From NCBI GenBank assembly GCA_963542625.1, contig CAUTXO010000001.1:1-64000 (forward strand): DNA of 64,000 nucleotides, in the 5' to 3' direction. The position numbers and the translations under genes are program-made. Source of the stretch: CAUTXO01 sp963542625 (GTDB lineage: Bacteria > Campylobacterota > Campylobacteria > Campylobacterales > SZUA-545). The notes below the pieces were generated by a model, which did no database searches, was not told the origin of the DNA, and saw only the letters and a list, made by a program, of their open reading frames with translations. Of the stretch, positions 1 to 8,663 are shown piece by piece. Positions within the stretch are counted from its first letter, which is position 1; every line of letters begins with the position of its first letter.

Positions 1-97
1 GGATCTTAGATCTTTGCCTACGCCAAAGATCTTGTCAAGATCTTAGCGCGGGCTTGGATCGGCTAAGATCTGCGCGGGTCTAGATCTAGCCACGCTG
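1..97. repeat. RGATCY palindrome cluster downstream of polA
   Basis: Non-coding tail after the polA stop. It contains seven GATC sites in 97 bases, six of them in the RGATCY context (mostly AAGATCTT or TAGATCTA). No gene is visible. It is one of many such clusters in the window. Confidence 0.8.
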
Positions 98-2725
98 CTA
101 CTTCAGCTCATCCCAGCGTTTGCCGACGCTCACATTCACAACAAGCGGAACGTTTAGCTGATAAACTTCTTGCATTGTATTTTTAATGAGCGCCTGATAT
201 TTTTCTATTTTTTCTTCGCTAATCTCATAAATAAGCTCATCGTGGATCTGCAAAATCGGGCGAATGCCCGCTTCCCCCGCAATGAGCGCCTGAATTTTAT
301 TCATACTAAGCTTGATGAGATCTGCTGCGCTGCCCTGAAAAATCGTATTCACCGCCTCACGCTCAAACGCCGCAATAAACATCGCGCTGGCGTTTGCAAA
401 GTCAAAAAACCGCTTGCGCCCAAGCAGGGTCTGGCTAAAGCCCCGCTCCTTTGCCAGCCGCTTTTGCGTCTCTAAAAAATTCTTAACCGTCGGGAAAGAG
501 TTGAAATATTCATCGATGTATTCGCGCGCTTCTTGCGCTGAAATCCCGACTTCATCGCTAAGTTTTTTGCTCCCCATACCGTAAATGAGCCCAAAATTAA
601 TGCTTTTTGCAAGGTTTCTTTTTTCTTTAGCGCGCTCTTGCCCAAAGATCTTGACGGCGGTCTCTAGGTGAATGTCCTTGTTTGCCCTAAAGGCACTAAC
701 TAGTGTTTCGTCATTGCTAAAATGCCCCAGCAAGCGCAGCTCGATTTGCGAATAGTCAAAACTCACAAGCCGCGCGCCATCTCCCGCACAAAACGCCCCG
801 CGGATCTTCCTACCAAGATCTGTCTTAACGGGAATGTTTTGCAGGTTTGGATCTTTAGATGAAAGCCGCCCCGTCGCCGTGCCCGTATGCAAAAAGTTCG
901 TGTGGATCTTGCCTGATTTTGCCGCGCGCTCTAAGATCGGTAGCGAATACGTCGAGCGGAGCTTGTAATGCTCGCGGTATTCCAAGATCTTGCCGATGAT
1001 TGGGTGCGCGCCCTCAAGCGCCGTGAGCGTCTTTTCATCGGTGCTGTAACCGATTTTTGTCTTGCGCTTTGACGGCAAACCTAGCCGCTCAAAAAGCACG
1101 CCACCAAGCTGTTGCGTGCTGTTTATGTTAAAAATCGTCCCCGCCACGGCGTAGATTGTCTCTTCTAGCTCGCCTATTGCGTGCTGGAGATCTTCATCAT
1201 AGGCGCGCAAAAAATCCATATCGATTTTTATGCCGCTTGCTTCAAAATCAAGCAGGGTTTTAACAAACGGGATCTCCACGCTAAAAAGCTCTTCTTGCAA
1301 GTCAGGGCTTAGCGTTTTGCTAAAAAAATTAAACAGCCGCAAAGAAATCACGGCGTCTTCAGCGGCGTATTTGGTGGCTTCATCGATAAAAACTTGCGAA
1401 AAATCCTCGCCCTTTTTCACAACTTCGCCAAATTCAATCGTCTTGTGGTTTAGGAAAAAATCGCTTAGCCTATCCTGCCCCACGTTAGACGACGGGTTAT
1501 TCAGCCACGCCATTATCATTGTGTCGCAATAAATCGCGGGCTCGTAGGCAAAGTTTGTTTTCAAAACGCCAAGGTCATATTTAAGGTTATGCCCGACCAC
1601 CTTGAAAGAAAATATCCGCTCGATGAGTTTTTTTGCGTCCGCCTTTGGCATTTGCGCGGGCGCGCCTAAATACGCGTGATGAATGGGGACGTAATAGCCG
1701 TTTGTCTCGTCAAAGGCAAAGCTAAAGCCGATAATCTTAGCTTCTTTGGTATCAAGGCTGTTTGTTTCTGTGTCAAAGCCAACGATGGTGCTAGGATCTA
1801 AGCGCTCAAAAAGCGCTAGCCCCGCGCGCAAGTCCGTAACGGTGGTAAATTTTAGCGGAAGTTTTTTGTCTTGGCGCAGGGTGTTTTTATGCCCTTGCGG
1901 CGGGGTTATGGAATACTTTTGCAGCTCGTGTTTTATGCGCTCGAATGGGTTTTTGGGCGGGTTTGCCTTGCTAAAATCAAAGCTATCAAAAATATCGCGC
2001 TTTAGGCTGGCTAGCTGGCGCGACAAAAACGCCCTATCCTTTTGCGCCGTGAGTAGATCCTTGACCTTTTGCGGGCTGATTTCTTGAATGTGCTCGTAGA
2101 TATTTTCAAGCGTTTTGTATTTGTTGATGAGCGCGCTAGCAGTTTTTGGCCCTATGCCCTTGACGCCTGGAATGTTATCGGACGTATCGCCGATTAGGCT
2201 TTGGAAGTTTATAAAATCCTGCGGATACACACCAAACTTGCTAAAGCAGCCCTCTTCATCAACGATTTTATTTTTCAGCGGGTCAAAAATGCTCACCGTT
2301 TTGCTGATGAGCTGATACATATCTTTATCGTGGCTGATGATCTTCACGCGATACCCCTGCTGCGCGGCTAGGGTGGCAATGCTGGCTATTAGGTCATCTG
2401 CTTCAAAGCCCGCGCGCTCTAAATGGCAAAAGCCCATTTGCTCTATCCACTCAATAGCCACGGGCAATTGTTTTACAAGCTCAAGCGGCGGCTCAGCGCG
2501 GTTGCTTTTGTATTCGGGGAAAAGATCTTTCCTAAAGCTTTTTTCTTTGCTATCAATGCAAAAGATGATGTTTTGCAGATCTTCGTCCTTTTGGAGCTTG
2601 TTGATAAAGCGGATAAACCCCGTTAAAAGCCCGCTTGGAAAGCCGTCTTTGGAAAACAGTGGCGGCAAGGCGTAAAAACTGCGAAAGAAAAAGCCAAAAG
2701 TGTCAATGATAGTCAGGGATTTCAC
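98..2725 (-). CDS. polA: DNA polymerase I
   Basis: Replication and repair polymerase, 875 residues, a normal length for the family. The N-terminal third is a 5'-3' exonuclease domain. The central 3'-5' exonuclease domain keeps its acidic motifs (GFDTETNSLD, GHNLKYDLGVL, YAAEDAVISL), so proofreading is probably active. The C-terminal polymerase carries motif A (SFDYSQIELRLLGHF), motif B (RNLAKSINFGLIYGM) and motif C (LQIHDELIYE). The start is GTG, placed 7 bases after AAGGA on the minus strand. It is divergent from the uracil-DNA glycosylase gene with only 40 bases between them, so both promoters share this gap. Function follows from family knowledge and is firm. Confidence 0.97.
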   Translation of the reverse strand: MKSLTIIDTFGFFFRSFYALPPLFSKDGFPSGLLTGFIRFINKLQKDEDLQNIIFCIDSKEKSFRKDLFPEYKSNRAEPPLELVKQLPVAIEWIEQMGFCHLERAGFEADDLIASIATLAAQQGYRVKIISHDKDMYQLISKTVSIFDPLKNKIVDEEGCFSKFGVYPQDFINFQSLIGDTSDNIPGVKGIGPKTASALINKYKTLENIYEHIQEISPQKVKDLLTAQKDRAFLSRQLASLKRDIFDSFDFSKANPPKNPFERIKHELQKYSITPPQGHKNTLRQDKKLPLKFTTVTDLRAGLALFERLDPSTIVGFDTETNSLDTKEAKIIGFSFAFDETNGYYVPIHHAYLGAPAQMPKADAKKLIERIFSFKVVGHNLKYDLGVLKTNFAYEPAIYCDTMIMAWLNNPSSNVGQDRLSDFFLNHKTIEFGEVVKKGEDFSQVFIDEATKYAAEDAVISLRLFNFFSKTLSPDLQEELFSVEIPFVKTLLDFEASGIKIDMDFLRAYDEDLQHAIGELEETIYAVAGTIFNINSTQQLGGVLFERLGLPSKRKTKIGYSTDEKTLTALEGAHPIIGKILEYREHYKLRSTYSLPILERAAKSGKIHTNFLHTGTATGRLSSKDPNLQNIPVKTDLGRKIRGAFCAGDGARLVSFDYSQIELRLLGHFSNDETLVSAFRANKDIHLETAVKIFGQERAKEKRNLAKSINFGLIYGMGSKKLSDEVGISAQEAREYIDEYFNSFPTVKNFLETQKRLAKERGFSQTLLGRKRFFDFANASAMFIAAFEREAVNTIFQGSAADLIKLSMNKIQALIAGEAGIRPILQIHDELIYEISEEKIEKYQALIKNTMQEVYQLNVPLVVNVSVGKRWDELK

Positions 2726-2751
2726 AAGGGTGTCCTTAAAAATTTGGGCTG

Positions 2752-2757
2752 TATAAT
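2752..2757 (+). promoter_or_regulatory. -10 box (TATAAT) of the udg-flgFG strand
   Basis: A perfect TATAAT ends 8 bases before the ATG of the glycosylase gene. Transcription would begin about 2764, almost at the start codon, so the message would be leaderless or nearly so if this start is right. No clear -35 box is seen, which is usual for Campylobacter sigma-70 promoters. Confidence 0.6.
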
Positions 2758-2765
2758 ACTAAACA

Positions 2766-3434
2766 ATGACTAAACTAACGCGGCTTGCCTACCTTTACGC
2801 AATGCGATCCTTTGGCTTTTTTTACGCCGATGAAGAGCGCGAACCACAAGAAAAAAGTTACCTTGACCTAGACTACGGCGCGCTTGCAGCCGCGGTAAAA
2901 GATTGCAGCCTTTGCGCGCTTAGCAAAACAAGAAAAAACACCGTTTTTTGTAGCGGAGATCCTAGCGCGGATCTTATGGTAATAGGCGAAGCGCCGGGCG
3001 AGCAAGAAGATCTAAGCGGGCTGCCATTTGTTGGAGATGCGGGTAAATTACTTGATAAAATGCTTGAAAACGCCGCTGGGATCTCGCGCTCTAGGGTCTA
3101 TGTGGCAAACATTTTAAAGTGCCGCCCGCCGGGCAACCGCCGCCCGCAAGAAGCCGAAGCCGCCCTTTGCATAGGCTATCTCTTGCGCCAAATAGAGCTC
3201 GTGCAGCCTAAAGTCATCTTTTGCCTAGGATCTACTGCCCTGCGCTATCTTTTAAAAACGGACGTCTCCGTTTCGCGCGCAAGGGGCAAGATCTATTCAT
3301 TTAAAAATATCCCTGTTCTTGTGAGCTTTCACCCAAGCTATTTGCTTAGAAACCCAAGCGCCAAAGGGCTTGCCTACGCCGATTGCCTACTCCTAAAAGA
3401 TCTGCTGGAAAAAAACGGAATACTTTTAGCTTAA
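2766..3434 (+). CDS. Uracil-DNA glycosylase, family 4 (Fe-S type)
   Basis: Removes uracil from DNA to begin base-excision repair. The 222-residue protein has the family 4 active-site motif GEAPGEQED and the second motif FHPSYLLRNP. The four cluster cysteines are visible: CSLC near residue 48, Cys of KCRPPGNRRP, and Cys of ALCIGYLL. About 40 residues precede the first cysteine pair, a common extension in Campylobacterota members. No Shine-Dalgarno fits the first ATG and the TATAAT lies 8 bases upstream, so the true start could be internal (Met13). It sits back to back with polA, a sensible repair pairing. Confidence 0.92.
   Translation: MTKLTRLAYLYAMRSFGFFYADEEREPQEKSYLDLDYGALAAAVKDCSLCALSKTRKNTVFCSGDPSADLMVIGEAPGEQEDLSGLPFVGDAGKLLDKMLENAAGISRSRVYVANILKCRPPGNRRPQEAEAALCIGYLLRQIELVQPKVIFCLGSTALRYLLKTDVSVSRARGKIYSFKNIPVLVSFHPSYLLRNPSAKGLAYADCLLLKDLLEKNGILLA
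3417..3430 (+). promoter_or_regulatory. Candidate sigma-54 promoter of flgF-flgG
   Basis: GG at 3417-3418 and GC at 3429-3430 are separated by exactly 10 bases, in the context ACGGAATACTTTTAGCTT. This resembles the Campylobacter sigma-54 form TTGGAAC-N5-TTGCTT with several mismatches. It overlaps the end of the glycosylase gene; a start about 12 bases later would fall just before the flgF ribosome site (AAAGGA). Rod genes are sigma-54-dependent in C. jejuni. The match is by eye only. Confidence 0.42.
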
Positions 3435-3453
3435 TACCCAGCAAAGGACGGAT

Positions 3454-4263
3454 ATGCAAACAGGATTTTATTCAAACGCGGGCGGTATGGTGGCGCAATT
3501 TAACCGCCTAAACGTTGTTTCTAATAACCTTGCAAACCTAAACACGAGCGGCTACAAGCGCGACGACCTTGTCATTGGCGATTATATGCGCCTTTATAAG
3601 GAAAAGCGCGACATTTTGCCCATCGACAATCACACGCGAGACGGTAGCAAGTTTCTAAACCGCTCCATTATGCGCGTCCCGCACGTGGTGGAGAGCTTTA
3701 CAGACACGGGCGTTGGCGGCCTAGAGCACACGGGCAATAGCCTAGATCTTGCGCTAAAGGACGCTAACCTTTACTTCGCCGTGCAAACGCAAGGCGGCGT
3801 AAAATACACGCGCAAAGGGAATTTTGTGCTAAATGAAAACGGCGAGATTGCCACGCAAGAAGGAGACCGGCTGCTTGGTGCAAACGGCGCGCCTATTCGC
3901 CTGCCGCACGGGTTTGACATCAACATCACAGACGAAGGCGATATCTACCTAAACAACGAGCAAAACTTGCAAGATGGTGGCGCGGCGGTTGGTAGGGTAA
4001 AAGTTGTTAGCTTTGATAACCCAAAATACCTAAAAAAGGTAGGCGACAATTACTACGAAAGCCAGCGTCCGGAGATCCAGCGAAACGGCGGCGGGCTCAT
4101 CGCTCAGGGCTTTGTGGAAAAAAGCAACGTCAATGCCGTTAAAGAAATGACCGCGCTCATTGAAATAAACCGCTTGGCGGGGATGTATCAAAAAGTAATG
4201 GATACGCAAATGAACGAACTAAACAGCGACGCTATTGCAAAGCTCGCCACAATAAAAGCTTAA
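3454..4263 (+). CDS. flgF: Flagellar basal-body rod protein FlgF
   Basis: Proximal rod component of the flagellar basal body, 269 residues, exported by the flagellar type III system and so without a signal peptide. The N-terminal rod motif reads LNVVSNNLANLNTSGYKRDD, and the C-terminal helix NAVKEMTALIEINRLAGMYQK is typical of rod and hook proteins. The mid-region NSLDLALKDANLYFAVQTQGG is the FlgF/FlgG core. It is followed by flgG after 9 bases and preceded by AAAGGAC. C. jejuni literature sometimes calls this gene flgG2. Confidence 0.93.
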   Translation: MQTGFYSNAGGMVAQFNRLNVVSNNLANLNTSGYKRDDLVIGDYMRLYKEKRDILPIDNHTRDGSKFLNRSIMRVPHVVESFTDTGVGGLEHTGNSLDLALKDANLYFAVQTQGGVKYTRKGNFVLNENGEIATQEGDRLLGANGAPIRLPHGFDINITDEGDIYLNNEQNLQDGGAAVGRVKVVSFDNPKYLKKVGDNYYESQRPEIQRNGGGLIAQGFVEKSNVNAVKEMTALIEINRLAGMYQKVMDTQMNELNSDAIAKLATIKA

Positions 4264-4272
4264 GGAGAGAAA

Positions 4273-5058
4273 ATGCTTAGATCTTTATACACAGCCGCAA
4301 CGGGAATGAAGGCGCAGCAGCTAGGCGTTGATACCATCGCAAACAACATCGCAAACGTCAATACCATTGGCTACAAAAAGCAGCGCGCGGAGTTTTCGGA
4401 TCTCATCTACCAAACGATGAAATACGCCGGCACAAACACCAGCGCCACCACGCTTAGCCCCACGGGCATAGAAGTTGGGCTTGGTGTGCGGCCCACGTCC
4501 ATACAGCGGATCTTTACCAAAGGCTCATTCAAAGAAACGGGCAACGACCTAGACATCGCTATTAACGAGCGCGGGTTTTTTCAGATCCAGCTTCCCGATG
4601 GCAACATCGGCTACACAAAAGACGGCAGCTTTAAGCTAGACAACACGGGGCAAATCGTAACCTCAGACGGCTACCCGCTCATTCCAAACATCGTGCTCCC
4701 GCTTGATGCTACCTTTATTCAAGTTGGGCGCGACGGCACGGTGTCTGGGATCTTAGCAGGCGGCGGCAACGCGCAGTTTGGGCAGATTGAGCTTGCAAAC
4801 TTCATTAACCCAGCTGGCTTGCACGCGCTAGGCGACAACAACTTTTTAGAAACAGTGGCAAGCGGCGCGCCCGTTATTGGCATACCAGGGCAAAACGGCT
4901 TTGGCGAGACCTTGCAAAAAAGTCTTGAGCTTGCAAATGTGCAGCTTGTTGTTGAAATGACGGATCTAATCAGCACGCAACGCGCTTATGAAGCCAACTC
5001 AAAGTCCATCACCACATCCGACGAAATGCTCCAAACCGTCAATGGACTTAAGCGCTAA
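4273..5058 (+). CDS. flgG: Flagellar distal rod protein FlgG
   Basis: Forms the distal rod of the flagellar basal body. It has 261 residues, the usual length. It begins MLRSLYTAATGMKAQQLGVD, the FlgG signature, with the rod motif IANNIANVNTIGYKKQRAEF and the core GNDLDIAINERGFFQIQLPDG. The C-terminal helix VQLVVEMTDLISTQRAYEAN is strongly conserved. Its ribosome site is AAGGAGAG, and it is cotranscribed with flgF. Confidence 0.97.
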   Translation: MLRSLYTAATGMKAQQLGVDTIANNIANVNTIGYKKQRAEFSDLIYQTMKYAGTNTSATTLSPTGIEVGLGVRPTSIQRIFTKGSFKETGNDLDIAINERGFFQIQLPDGNIGYTKDGSFKLDNTGQIVTSDGYPLIPNIVLPLDATFIQVGRDGTVSGILAGGGNAQFGQIELANFINPAGLHALGDNNFLETVASGAPVIGIPGQNGFGETLQKSLELANVQLVVEMTDLISTQRAYEANSKSITTSDEMLQTVNGLKR

Positions 5059-5083
5059 ACGCAAATAAATTAAAGGAAAAACG

Positions 5084-5677
5084 ATGAAAAAACTACTAAT
5101 AGCCGGGATCCTTGCGCTATCAGCCGCGGCGCAAGCGCCAAAGCTTTCTTACAGCGAATCTTTCTTGGAGAAAACGGGCTTTGTTGCAAGCCTTGGGTTT
5201 AGCCACGCAAGCGCTAAATTGCACGCTAAAAGCAAGAGCTATGATGATGCTGAAACTCTTAGCGCAAATTTACCAAACCTTAGCGCCGGTGTAAAATACG
5301 GCAAATTTCTTGCCACCGTCACCATTGAAAACGGCAAGTTAAAAAGCAAAAGCGGCGGCTGGGATACAGAATACAAAAGTATGGGCGGGCTATTAAATTT
5401 TGACGTGTTGCTTGGCGAAAACGATATTTTTGCCATTCTTGGCGCTGGGATCTCCAAAAACGCATTGCAAATAAACAGCCAAGAAGAAATAGACGGTTTT
5501 AGCTTGGCGCTTAGAGCTGGCGGCGGTTTTGCCAAAAAAATCACAGGTGATACTTACTTTTTTGCAACTGGCATTCTTAGATATAGCCCTAAAGTTCTGG
5601 ACAAAACCTTTGATGACGCTAGCTTTACGCTAAATAAGCTCCTTTCTTTTGGAGCAAACATCGGCATTGCGTTTTAG
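5084..5677 (+). CDS. Putative outer-membrane beta-barrel protein
   Basis: A 197-residue protein with a likely signal peptide (MKKLLIAGILALSAAAQA, cleavage after the second AxA). The rest alternates polar and hydrophobic residues in short strands separated by Gly/Lys turns, and ends in an aromatic residue (NIGIAF), as expected for a small 8-strand porin-like barrel. It resembles small outer-membrane adhesin-like proteins only in general form; no family is recognised. It lies 25 bases after flgG with an AAAGGA site, but a flagellar role is not implied. The following 300 bases are non-coding. Confidence 0.6.
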   Translation: MKKLLIAGILALSAAAQAPKLSYSESFLEKTGFVASLGFSHASAKLHAKSKSYDDAETLSANLPNLSAGVKYGKFLATVTIENGKLKSKSGGWDTEYKSMGGLLNFDVLLGENDIFAILGAGISKNALQINSQEEIDGFSLALRAGGGFAKKITGDTYFFATGILRYSPKVLDKTFDDASFTLNKLLSFGANIGIAF

Positions 5678-5980
5678 GTAGAAACTTACGCCTTAGATTT
5701 TGGTCTTTTTCAAGCTCTTTTGATGAGACCAAAACGCATAATGTTTTTATCCAGGCGAGCCAAGACTATTAGCAATGAGTGCTAGGATCTAGATGTTTGG
5801 ATCTAAGCAAGCATAGGATCTACGCCAAATCCAAGATCCTTGCCGCGCCGAAGATCTTGCTAGGATCTGCACGTGCGTGCTAGTTCTAACCGCACGCCAA
5901 AGATCATAGGCGTTCAAGATCTAAGCGCGGGGGGCGGCAAAGCCTAAGATCTAAGCACCAAAGATCTACCCGCTGCTAAA
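5678..5980. repeat. Non-coding gap rich in RGATCY
   Basis: No open reading frame of note. From about 5780 onward the gap is packed with AGATCT/GGATCT/AGATCC palindromes separated by short spacers such as CGCCAA and GCGC. It lies between two convergent genes, so any terminator for both must lie here; none is distinct from the repeats. Confidence 0.75.
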
Positions 5981-7231
5981 TTACCTGCTGAAAAAATCTA
6001 CAAAATCGCTGGTTTGGTGGTCGCGGCTGCTAAAAACCTTTACAAGATCGCCTTTTTTAAAGCCGTTTGTGCCTTCTTTGCTGACGATAAACGCGTTGCT
6101 TAGCGCAAGCGGGCTTATCATACCAGACGAATATTTGTAGCCCTTGTATGGCGCAAATTCCCCCGCGCTTAGCGTGCCAAAAATCACGTTTGCCCTTTTG
6201 CCGCCAAAGGCAAAATCCTCCTTAACGCGCGCGTAAGAAAAGTTGTGGTGGTAAGCCGCCGCGCCCATTAGCTTTAAAATAGCAGGCTTGGCAAGGAGCA
6301 AATACATCGCCATAGAGCTTAGCGGATTGCCGGGCATTCCCATAAAATACGCGCCCGTTTTGCCGCTTGTGCCAAAAACGCCGTGCTTGCCGGGCTTTGT
6401 TAGGACACCGTGCAGCACCACATCAAGCCCTGCGCGCTCAAAACTGTCTATCGTAAAATCAGCTTCCCCCACACTCACGCCGCCAAATTCAAGCACAAAA
6501 TCAAACGCCGCAAGAAGTTTTTTTGCCACCTTTTCTATCTGTTTTTTGTCATCAGGCAGGCTTGGAATATACACCGGATCTAGCCCAAGATCCTTTAAAA
6601 ACGTATAAACGGCGATTGAATTTGAGTTAAAGATCTGGTGCGCGGCGGCGTTTTGCCAAGGCTCTTTTATCTCATTGCCGCTAGAAACCACCGCAACGCG
6701 CGGGCGCGCAAAAACAGGCACCACGCTAAGCCCTTGAGAGGCAATGAGCGCGATTTTTGCCGCATCTAGCACGGATCCTTTAGCCAAAAGCCCGTCTCCA
6801 CGCGTGAATTCCTCACCCCTTTTGCGGATATTTGCGCCCTTTTTAATATCCGGCGGCAACAAGATCTTGCCGTTTTTTTGCGTCTTGACGTCTTCAAATG
6901 GCACAACGGCTTCAACGCCACTTTCTACAACCGCGCCCGTCATTATCTTAAACGCCTTGCCGCTTTCAAGCGCGGCGCCAAGCGGGGCGTCTCCGGCAAA
7001 AAATTCAGCGCTAACACTCACTTCTTTGCCCGCGTCGCAAAGCAAAACGCCATAGCCGTCCATCGCGCTATTGTCAAAGCACGGCAGCTCCTTTTGCACG
7101 ATGAGATCTTGCGCTAAGATCCGCCCGCGCGCGTTAAAAATACTGACGTATTCACTTAATTTCACGGGCTCAATGTGCGCCAAAACCTTATCCAAAGCCT
7201 CTTCAAGCGGGGCTAGCTTGATTTTTTTCAT
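5981..7231 (-). CDS. moeA: Molybdopterin molybdenumtransferase MoeA
   Basis: Inserts molybdate into adenylylated molybdopterin, the last step of Mo-cofactor synthesis. The 416 residues have all the family marks: PCFDNSAMDGYGV near residue 50, IMTGAVVESGVEAVVPFED, VAVVSSGNEIKEP, FGGVSVGEADFT and MGMPGNPLSSMAMY. Its length is normal for a single MoeA. It is divergent from moaA across 52 bases, so both cofactor genes share a control region. It begins at ATG with AAAGGAAT ahead of it. Confidence 0.96.
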   Translation of the reverse strand: MKKIKLAPLEEALDKVLAHIEPVKLSEYVSIFNARGRILAQDLIVQKELPCFDNSAMDGYGVLLCDAGKEVSVSAEFFAGDAPLGAALESGKAFKIMTGAVVESGVEAVVPFEDVKTQKNGKILLPPDIKKGANIRKRGEEFTRGDGLLAKGSVLDAAKIALIASQGLSVVPVFARPRVAVVSSGNEIKEPWQNAAAHQIFNSNSIAVYTFLKDLGLDPVYIPSLPDDKKQIEKVAKKLLAAFDFVLEFGGVSVGEADFTIDSFERAGLDVVLHGVLTKPGKHGVFGTSGKTGAYFMGMPGNPLSSMAMYLLLAKPAILKLMGAAAYHHNFSYARVKEDFAFGGKRANVIFGTLSAGEFAPYKGYKYSSGMISPLALSNAFIVSKEGTNGFKKGDLVKVFSSRDHQTSDFVDFFSR

Positions 7232-7283
7232 CCATATTCCTTTAGAATTTTTTTGTATTATAAGGTTTTTTTAAAGGTAAATA

Positions 7284-8231
7284 GTGCTGATAGACACCTA
7301 CGGGCGGAGCGTGGATTACATACGGATCTCCGTCACAAGCCGCTGCAACTTTAAATGCGCCTACTGTATGCCCTGCGCCGAAGACGCTAGTGAAGACGCC
7401 CTAAGTCTTGACGAGCTGTTTTTTGTGGCTAGTATTGCCGTGAAAAATGGGATCAAAAAAATACGCATAACAGGTGGCGAGCCCTTGCTACGAAAGGATT
7501 TGCCGGAGTTCATTCAAAGGCTTCACACCGCCGCGCCGCACGTGGAAATTAACCTAACCACAAACGGCTATTTGTTGCAAGAATACGCCACCGCACTTGC
7601 GCGCGCGGGGCTAAAAAGGGTGAATGTCTCGCTAGATACGCTTGACCCTGTGCGCTTTAAGCTCATCACAAAATACGACGCTTTGCAAAGGGTGCTTGGC
7701 GGCATTGGCGCGGCGGGGCAAGCGGGGCTAAAAATCAAGCTAAATACCGTCGTTATGGGCGGGATCAACGACGATGAGATCATAAGCTTGCTTGAATTTG
7801 CCGGGCAAAAAAGGTTATTTTTACGCTTTATTGAATTTATGCCAAATGTTTATGCTAGCAGCAAGCTACGAACCGTTACGGCAAAAGAAATTTTGCAGAT
7901 AATCGGCGCGAAATATGAGTATAAAAAAATAGAAAAGGATCTTTTTGGCCCGGCTAGCTTATTTGAGCTAAAAAACGGGCAGGCGTTTGGGATAATCGAG
8001 CCGCACAAGGACGATTTTTGCAAGACGTGCAACCGCCTAAGGCTCACGGCAAACGGGAATTTTGTGCCTTGCCTTTTTTACGATGACTCGCTAAACGTGA
8101 AAAACGCCGCCGCGCAAAAGGACGCCAGCAAAATAGAGGCGATCTTAAAAGACGCTGTGATGAAAAAGCCTGAAAAAAACCTTTGGACGGAGCAGGTGTC
8201 AAACAGAGCCTTTTGGGAGACGGGCGGGTAG
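7284..8231 (+). CDS. moaA: GTP 3',8-cyclase MoaA
   Basis: Radical SAM enzyme that converts GTP to 3',8-cyclo-7,8-dihydro-GTP, the first step of Mo-cofactor synthesis. It has 315 residues. The SAM cluster motif is CNFKCAYCMP near residue 20, followed by ITGGEPLLRKDLPEF. The second Fe-S cluster uses CKTCNRLRLTANGNFVPC near residue 250. It ends in Gly-Gly (FWETGG), the conserved C-terminal tail needed for activity in this family. The start is GTG with AAAGGTAA. It is divergent from moeA. Confidence 0.96.
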   Translation: MLIDTYGRSVDYIRISVTSRCNFKCAYCMPCAEDASEDALSLDELFFVASIAVKNGIKKIRITGGEPLLRKDLPEFIQRLHTAAPHVEINLTTNGYLLQEYATALARAGLKRVNVSLDTLDPVRFKLITKYDALQRVLGGIGAAGQAGLKIKLNTVVMGGINDDEIISLLEFAGQKRLFLRFIEFMPNVYASSKLRTVTAKEILQIIGAKYEYKKIEKDLFGPASLFELKNGQAFGIIEPHKDDFCKTCNRLRLTANGNFVPCLFYDDSLNVKNAAAQKDASKIEAILKDAVMKKPEKNLWTEQVSNRAFWETGG

Positions 8232-8663
8232 GCGCTTAAGATCTTGCGCCTTGAGATGGTTTAGATCCTAGCACAAAGAACTAGCGCAAGATCTTGCGCT
8301 TTGCGTGGCTTGGATCTTAGCCAGGGCTCAAAATCTTGCGCCTTGAAAGGGCTTGGTCCTAGCGCGCCAAAGATCCAGCACCAAGCACTAGCGCTAGATC
8401 TAACTCAAGATCTAGTAAAGATCCAAAGCTTGCACGGCTTTACCTTTGGCGCGCTTAAGATCTAGCCCCTAAGATCTTGCCAAGCCGCGCCTAAGTTTGC
8501 GCCTAGATCTAGGATCCGTCAAGATCTAAGGCTGCCTAAGATCTTAGATCTAAGACAAAAGAGCCAAAAATCTAGCACTAAGCACTAGCGCTAGATCTCG
8601 CCAAGATCCACAGCACCAGCTTAGATCTAGCCCTAAGATCTTGCTAACTAGCCCCAAAGCCAG
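8232..8663. repeat. Dense RGATCY array between moaA and the Sel1-repeat gene
   Basis: This 432-base gap has no gene. It holds 19 GATC sites and all 19 are RGATCY: 13 AGATCT, 4 AGATCC, 1 GGATCT, 1 GGATCC. In 17 of them the flanking context is AAGATC or TAGATC. Spacers are irregular (about 5-45 bases) and reuse pieces such as GCGCTA, CTTGCGC and AGCACTAGCG. It lies between convergent genes, so it may serve as transcription stop by hairpin formation, but it is far larger than a terminator. Confidence 0.85.

Noticed and set aside
8232..8663. CRISPR array
   Set aside because: The repeats are 6-8 base palindromes with irregular spacing and partly reused spacers; there is no long constant repeat and no cas gene nearby.
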